Source: Chloroflexota bacterium
GTDB lineage: Bacteria; Chloroflexota; Limnocylindria; Limnocylindrales; CSP1-4
Direction: 5' to 3'
DNA: 8,205 nucleotides
Assembly (NCBI GenBank): GCA_021785115.1
Contig: JAJYGO010000023.1
Coordinates: 1-8,205 of the forward strand
Of this stretch, positions 4,882 to 8,205 are shown piece after piece. A model generated the notes under the pieces. That model worked only from the letters and a program-made list of their open reading frames with translations, searched no databases and was not told the DNA's origin. The first letter of the stretch is position 1. Every line of letters starts with the position of its first letter. The translations under genes and the position numbers were made by a program.

Positions 4882-5586
4882 ATGCGACGCGCGCCTGCCC
4901 TCGCCCTCCTCGTGGCCCTGCTGGTCGCCGCCTGCGGCGGGAGCACGCCCTCGGGCGGCAACGGATCGTCCGGGACGGCAGCACCGACGGGCGCGGCCAG
5001 CGCGGCGCCCGGCACGCCGGGCGGGGCCGGCTCGAGCGGCGCGCCGACCGCCTCGTCCGGGTCGTCGGAGCCCGGGTCGAGCCCCGAGGGAGCGTCCCCT
5101 GCGCCTGCCGCATCTGACGTCCCGTCCGGGCCGCCCACGCCGTTCTCCTCGGCCGGGGTCGGGACGGCCGACGTCTGCTCCGGAAGCGTCGACAACCAGA
5201 CGTTCTACGCGCACCTCGCCGCCTCGGTCAGCTGGGAGGTGTACTGCGCGGTGCTCCCCAAGGGCTGGGTCGTGTCGGCCGGCCAGTACCGGCTGGCCAA
5301 CGGCGGCAAGCTGACGATCACCTACAGGGGCCCGGACGGCGCCACCGTGTCGCTCTCGGAGGGCTCGTTCTGCACCGACGGCAGCGGCTGCGTGCCCTCG
5401 GGGACCGACGCCGGGGCCGCGTCGTTCGGCACGCTGCCGGGGACCCTGGTGGCGATCGACTCCGGCGGCTATGCGATCGTCGTCGCCCGCGGCGAGCAGC
5501 CCAGCTGGCTGATGGTCACCAGCGGCCTCGACCAGGCCACCACGGTCTCCCTCGGGGCGGCGCTCGCCAAGGTCAGCGCCAGCTAG
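4882..5586 (+). CDS. Lipoprotein of unknown function with low-complexity linker
   Basis: 234 residues. R2-R3, a hydrophobic run, and the lipobox V15-A16-A17-C18 mark a lipoprotein anchored at C18. The frame is open far upstream, but the ATG at 4882 is chosen because it places the lipobox correctly and sits six bases after a -10-like TACGCT. Residues 19 to about 92 are a Gly/Ser/Ala/Pro/Thr linker, probably an extended tether. The C-terminal domain (about 95-234) has four cysteines, in A-D-V-C-S, V-Y-C-A-V, S-F-C-T-D and G-C-V-P. It contains a G-W-V-V-S-A-G-Q-Y stretch, L-T-I-T-Y-R-G-P-D-G-A, and a closing stretch L-M-V-T-S-G-L-D containing no cysteine. It looks like a compact secreted beta domain. 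I recognise no named family. The divergent minus-strand operon starts 170 bp away, so shared regulation is possible. Confidence 0.85.
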   Translation: MRRAPALALLVALLVAACGGSTPSGGNGSSGTAAPTGAASAAPGTPGGAGSSGAPTASSGSSEPGSSPEGASPAPAASDVPSGPPTPFSSAGVGTADVCSGSVDNQTFYAHLAASVSWEVYCAVLPKGWVVSAGQYRLANGGKLTITYRGPDGATVSLSEGSFCTDGSGCVPSGTDAGAASFGTLPGTLVAIDSGGYAIVVARGEQPSWLMVTSGLDQATTVSLGAALAKVSAS

Positions 5587-5593
5587 CCTCCGA

Positions 5594-5624
5594 CCCGCCG
5601 CCCGCCACGTCCCGCGTCGGCGGG
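5594..5624 (+). terminator. Weak terminator-like hairpin after the lipoprotein gene
   Basis: CCCGCCG (5594-5600) can pair with CGGCGGG (5618-5624) over 17 bases, starting eight bases after the stop codon. No T tract follows. An alternative CCGAC/GTCGG pairing competes. Supported mainly by position. Confidence 0.3.
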
Positions 5625-5686
5625 GCCGAGTCGCCCCCCGATCCGGCGACCTGCGGCCCGCGGCCGCGCCACCTCCGGCCCTCGGC

Positions 5687-5732
5687 CCGCGGATCGGCTC
5701 CGCGGCATCCTCCCAGTGCGTCCGCGGATCGG
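5687..5732 (+). repeat. Repeated CCGCGGATCGG elements upstream of the DUF2807 gene
   Basis: CCGCGGATCGG occurs at 5687-5697 and again at 5722-5732. CCGCGGA (5687-5693) also forms an inverted repeat with TCCGCGG (5699-5705) around a five-base loop, and TCCGCGGA at 5721-5728 is itself palindromic. This could be an operator or a leader hairpin. The second copy runs into the GGAG ribosome binding site (5731-5734) of the next gene. Confidence 0.4.
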
Positions 5733-5742
5733 AGCCCACCTC

Positions 5743-6429
5743 ATGCCCCTGCGCTCACCCGGCCGCACCCTCGTCCGCCTCGCCCCGCTGAGTGCAGCCG
5801 CAGCGCTCGCCCTCGGCGCGTGTGCGGGGGCGCCCGCATCGTCGACGCCCGTCCCCGCCGCCTCGGACAACCGTACGGACTTCCGGACCCTCGGCGACTT
5901 CACCGCGGTGGTCGTGGACGGCCCGCTCAACCTGGTCCTGGGCGCGGGGACCGTGCCCTCGGTCGACGTCGAGGCGGCCTCGAACCTGCTGCCGCTGGTC
6001 CAGACCACGGTCAGCGGGACGGAGCTGGACGTCTCGGTGGCGCCGCCCGGGTTCACGTCCGACAAGCCCGTCACGGTCCGGATCACGTCGCCGAAGGTGG
6101 GGTCGGTGTCGCTCAAGGGCGGCGCGACGGGGACGGTCGAGGCGATGGGGACGTCGTTCGCGGTGTCCGTGTCGGGCGGCTCCACCCTCAGGGGCATCGG
6201 CACCGTGACCCAGCTGACGGTCACCGTCCTCGGCAGCTCCGTGGCGGAGCTCGGCGACCTCTCCGCGGACACGGGGAAGATCGCGGCGGCGGGCGGCGCG
6301 AAGGCGACGCTGCGGGTCTCCAAGCAGTTGACCGGCACGGTCGACGGCGGCTCGATCGTGACGCTGGCGGTCGCGCCCGAGGCCAAGTCGGTGTCGGTGA
6401 CGGGCGGCGCGCAGCTCGTCGGGCCGTAG
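5743..6429 (+). CDS. Lipoprotein with DUF2807 (GIN) beta-helix-like domain
   Basis: 228 residues. The signal region (R4, R8, R12, then hydrophobic A18-L24) ends in the lipobox L24-G25-A26-C27, so the protein should be lipid-anchored outside the membrane. From about residue 46 it follows the DUF2807 (putative autotransporter adhesin head, GIN) pattern: F-R-T-L-G-D-F-T-A-V-V-V-D-G-P-L-N-L-V-L, then a V-T-V-R-I-T-S-P-K-V strand, then repeated short turns such as S-L-K-G-G-A-T-G, S-V-S-G-G-S-T-L and V-L-G-S-S-V-A-E-L. These repeats form a right-handed parallel beta stack in known members, whose role is mostly unproven. I chose ATG 5743 because GGAG (5731-5734) lies eight bases upstream; a GTG at 5716 would add nine residues without such a site. 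It may be cotranscribed with the lipoprotein 156 bp upstream, or have its own promoter. Confidence 0.87.
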   Translation: MPLRSPGRTLVRLAPLSAAAALALGACAGAPASSTPVPAASDNRTDFRTLGDFTAVVVDGPLNLVLGAGTVPSVDVEAASNLLPLVQTTVSGTELDVSVAPPGFTSDKPVTVRITSPKVGSVSLKGGATGTVEAMGTSFAVSVSGGSTLRGIGTVTQLTVTVLGSSVAELGDLSADTGKIAAAGGAKATLRVSKQLTGTVDGGSIVTLAVAPEAKSVSVTGGAQLVGP

Positions 6430-6456
6430 CCGGGGCGACCGCGCGCGGCCAGGCGC

Positions 6457-6483
6457 CGCGGCGGGCAGGCCGCGCCCGCCGCG
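6457..6483. terminator. Bidirectional hairpin terminator candidate between convergent genes
   Basis: Ten-base perfect G+C stem CGCGGCGGGC (6457-6466) with GCCCGCCGCG (6474-6483) around a seven-base loop. It lies between the plus-strand stop at 6429 and the minus-strand stop at 6499, 15 bases from the latter. Neither strand has a U tract after it. Confidence 0.55.
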
Positions 6484-6498
6484 CCCTGCGGAAGCCGA

Positions 6499-7689
6499 TC
6501 AGGCGCGCTTGCGCTCGAGGTCGAGGAACGGCAGCTCCACCACCACCGCGCCGACGCGGCCCCGTCGGCCCTCCACGGTCCACTCCACTTGGAGCCGCGC
6601 GCCCACGCGGTCGAAGCGGGCGGGCACCGACGCGAGCGCGAGGGCCTGCTTGAGGATCGGGCTCCAGCCGCGCGAGGTGGCCCGCCCGACCTGGCGGCCG
6701 TCGGCGAAGACGGGGACCGGCGAGCGGTCCACGGTGGGGGAGACCGCCGGCGGCAGGCCCTGGGCGTCGAACAGCGCCTCGATGTCGTACCAGTCGAGCT
6801 GGAGGCCGACGAGCCGCCGCGACGGCCCGCCCGCCGCCTGCTCCGCCTGCAGCGCGCGCCGCCCGACGTAGTCCGCCTTGTCGAGCGCCACCAGCCGGCC
6901 GAGGCCGATCTCGAACGGGCTGTAGTTCTGCTCCGGGTTCATCGCGTGGCGGGCGGACGTGTAGTCCACCTCGAGCAGGATCAGGCCGGCCTCGAGCCGG
7001 GTCACGTCGAGGGCCAGCATGCCGGCGGGCCGGATCGCCCACGCCTTGCCAACCTCGAACAGCCGGTCCCAGACGGCCTCGGCCCGGTCGGCCGGGATCC
7101 ACAGCTCATACCCCAGGTCGCCGGTGTAGCCGGTCCGGCTGACGTCGATCCCGACGCCCGCGATCGACGCGGGGCGACGCCGGAAGTAGCGCAGGTCCGA
7201 CCAGTCCTCGCCGGTCGCCGCCTCGAGCACGGCGCGGCTGAACGGGCCCTGGAGCGCCAGCGCGGCGAGCGACTCGGAGACGTCCTCGACCTCGACGTCG
7301 AGCCCGGCCGCGTTCTGGGTAAGCCAGCGGTACTGGGGGTCGGCGGCCGTCCAGCGGATCTCCTGCTCGGCCACGCGGTGCACGGTCCCGTCGTCGATCA
7401 CCTTGCCGTGCTCGTCGCACCAGGGCGTGTAGTAGACCTGCCCCACCTTGAGCCTGGACGCGTCACGGGTGATGACGCGGTCGGTGAGCGCGAGCGCGTC
7501 AGGCCCCGTGATCCGGTACTTGTACAGTGGGCTGACGTCGATGACCGCGGCGGCCTCGCGGATCGCGTTGTACTCGATGTCGTGGAAGTCGGCGTAGACG
7601 GACGACGCCCAGTAGCCGGACCACTCGCGCCACTGCATCTTGCGATTCAGGGCCGCGGCCCGGGGATGGAACGGGGTGCCGACGCTCAC
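6499..7689 (-). CDS. GcvT-family (aminomethyltransferase-like) folate-dependent protein
   Basis: 396 residues from a GTG at 7689-7687. CCTCC at 7696-7700 (GGAGG on the minus strand) lies six bases upstream, which decides the start; the frame stays open further but without such a site. The GcvT fold is clear: I-D-V-S-P-L-Y-K-Y (50-58), Y-T-P-W-C-D-E-H-G-K-V-I-D-D (87-100) with the conserved Asp pair D99-D100, L-Q-G-P-x-S (146-151), R-T-G-Y-T-G-D-L-G-Y-E (185-195), R-L-E-A-G-L (231-236), G-L-G-R-L-V-A-L-D-K (262-271) and a C-terminal domain to 396. Relatives move one-carbon units to tetrahydrofolate: glycine cleavage T-protein, dimethylglycine or sarcosine enzymes, DmdA (dimethylsulfoniopropionate demethylase) and LigM-type O-demethylases. 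No gcvH or gcvP is in the window, and the N terminus (W20-R-E-W-S-G-Y-W) is unlike classical T-protein. The substrate is therefore open and I give no symbol. Confidence 0.85.
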   Translation of the reverse strand: MSVGTPFHPRAAALNRKMQWREWSGYWASSVYADFHDIEYNAIREAAAVIDVSPLYKYRITGPDALALTDRVITRDASRLKVGQVYYTPWCDEHGKVIDDGTVHRVAEQEIRWTAADPQYRWLTQNAAGLDVEVEDVSESLAALALQGPFSRAVLEAATGEDWSDLRYFRRRPASIAGVGIDVSRTGYTGDLGYELWIPADRAEAVWDRLFEVGKAWAIRPAGMLALDVTRLEAGLILLEVDYTSARHAMNPEQNYSPFEIGLGRLVALDKADYVGRRALQAEQAAGGPSRRLVGLQLDWYDIEALFDAQGLPPAVSPTVDRSPVPVFADGRQVGRATSRGWSPILKQALALASVPARFDRVGARLQVEWTVEGRRGRVGAVVVELPFLDLERKRA

Positions 7690-7718
7690 GCACAACCTCC
7701 AGCGCTGGTGACCGGGGA

Positions 7719-7724
7719 AGTATG
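7719..7724 (-). promoter_or_regulatory. Weak -10 candidate (CATACT) for the GcvT-like gene
   Basis: The minus strand reads TGCATACTTCC here; CATACT matches four of six consensus bases and would give a leader of about 22 bases containing the GGAGG site. TGCATA recurs 13 bp further upstream. No -35 hexamer is evident. Confidence 0.3.
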
Positions 7725-7812
7725 CACGAGAGCTATGCAGGCTGGATGGGACGGCGGGTCGGGCGCGCGCCCCTCGCCGTCGGCCGCCGTCACCCTGCGC
7801 GGGCGGCGGTCG

Positions 7813-7818
7813 TCGAAT
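7813..7818 (+). promoter_or_regulatory. Weak -10 candidate (TCGAAT) for the deacetylase gene
   Basis: TCGAAT matches four of six consensus bases and ends eight bases before the GTG at 7827. No Shine-Dalgarno is present before that GTG, so a leaderless or near-leaderless mRNA is possible. Confidence 0.25.
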
Positions 7819-7826
7819 CCGGTGCC

Positions 7827-8205
7827 GTGCTGACCATCGCATCGTCCCCGTCCGCCCGCCGCCGTCTGGCGGCCGTCCTGCTCGCCGTGGCGGCGGTGTG
7901 CCTGGGCGGGAGCCCCGCGATCGCGGGGCAGCCTCCCGGCCGGCCGGGCTTCGGGCCCGCAGGGGAGCCCGCGCCCAAGCCCATCGAGCCGCTGTCGGCG
8001 GCGGTGGTCACCCACGGCTCGCGAGCCCAGAAGGTCGTCGCGCTGACCTTCGACGACGGCTACGCCCCGGCGGTCTGCGGAGCCCTGGTCGACGTGCTCG
8101 TGCAGACCGAGACGCCGGCGACCTTCTTCCCGAACTCGGTCAACGTGGTCCGGACGCCGGCGCTGTGGCGTCGGGTCGCGGACCTCGGCTTCCCCATAGG
8201 CAACC
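7827..8205 (+). CDS. Polysaccharide deacetylase (NodB homology), 5' part
   Basis: The gene runs off the right edge; 126 codons are visible from a GTG at 7827. R11-R12-R13 plus a hydrophobic run to about A33 form a signal peptide, likely cut after A-I-A, so the enzyme acts outside the cytoplasm. After a Pro/Gly-rich spacer comes the NodB domain: V-V-A-L-T-F-D-D-G-Y with the motif 1 T74-F-D-D-G-Y79. D76 should be the catalytic base and D77 a metal ligand in this family. A-T-F-F-P follows, and then G-F-P-I-G-N at the very edge, just before motif 2 (H-x-x-x-H), which cannot be checked. Family members remove N- or O-acetyl groups from peptidoglycan, chitin-like or exopolysaccharide chains. It diverges from the GcvT-like gene. 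The start is tentative, as no ribosome binding site is visible. Confidence 0.85.
   Translation, partial: MLTIASSPSARRRLAAVLLAVAAVCLGGSPAIAGQPPGRPGFGPAGEPAPKPIEPLSAAVVTHGSRAQKVVALTFDDGYAPAVCGALVDVLVQTETPATFFPNSVNVVRTPALWRRVADLGFPIGN

Noticed and set aside
7690..7842. 51-residue N-terminal extension of the GcvT-like protein
   Set aside because: Arg-rich with no homology pattern, and it would overlap the start of the divergent deacetylase. GGAGG six bases before the GTG at 7689 marks the start.

Overview
The window is very G+C-rich DNA, well above 70% by eye in most genes. It looks like a high-GC, free-living bacterium. The Chloroflexota (Limnocylindria/Ellin6529-like lineages) are my best guess, from four signs: a small SWIM zinc-finger protein, several lipoproteins with a V-A-A-C or L-G-A-C lipobox, promoters that appear leaderless, and an unusual GcvT-like protein beginning near W-R-E-W-S-G-Y. 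Actinomycetota cannot be excluded without a search. I see no tRNA, rRNA, CRISPR array, insertion sequence or phage gene.

Layout. Positions 1-132 (+) are the last codons of metK. A short gap with a leaderless-type promoter leads to a mannose-1-phosphate guanylyltransferase (230-1309, +). A 260-bp gap follows, with a candidate promoter, then a 92-residue SWIM zinc-finger protein (1571-1849, +) whose G+C is visibly lower than its neighbours'. It converges on a minus-strand operon, and the junction (1850-1945) holds two strong G+C hairpins.

The minus-strand operon (4712 down to 1946) has three genes, each overlapping the next by four bases (GTGA). In transcription order they encode a secreted beta-propeller-like protein, a secreted metzincin-like protein with an Ig-like tail, and a lipoprotein with a beta-rich C-terminal domain. 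In the metzincin-like protein the usual HExxHxxGxxH motif reads DExxHxxGxxH. The divergent gap at 4713-4881 holds an 11-bp tandem repeat and a possible hairpin over the operon's ribosome binding site. It also holds a leaderless promoter for a plus-strand lipoprotein of unknown function (4882-5586). A second plus-strand lipoprotein with a DUF2807 (GIN) domain follows (5743-6429).

Beyond another convergent hairpin lies a minus-strand stand-alone GcvT/aminomethyltransferase-family protein (6499-7689). The window ends in the 5' part of a divergent plus-strand polysaccharide deacetylase (NodB family, from 7827), cut just before its second metal-binding motif.

How the parts relate. The ends hold household or sugar-nucleotide metabolism (MetK, ManC, GcvT-like, NodB). 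The middle, 1946-6429, is a run of five exported or lipid-anchored proteins of mostly unknown function. The tightly overlapped three-gene operon is the best candidate for an undescribed envelope system. The sequence supports the operon and the export signals, but not a specific function.
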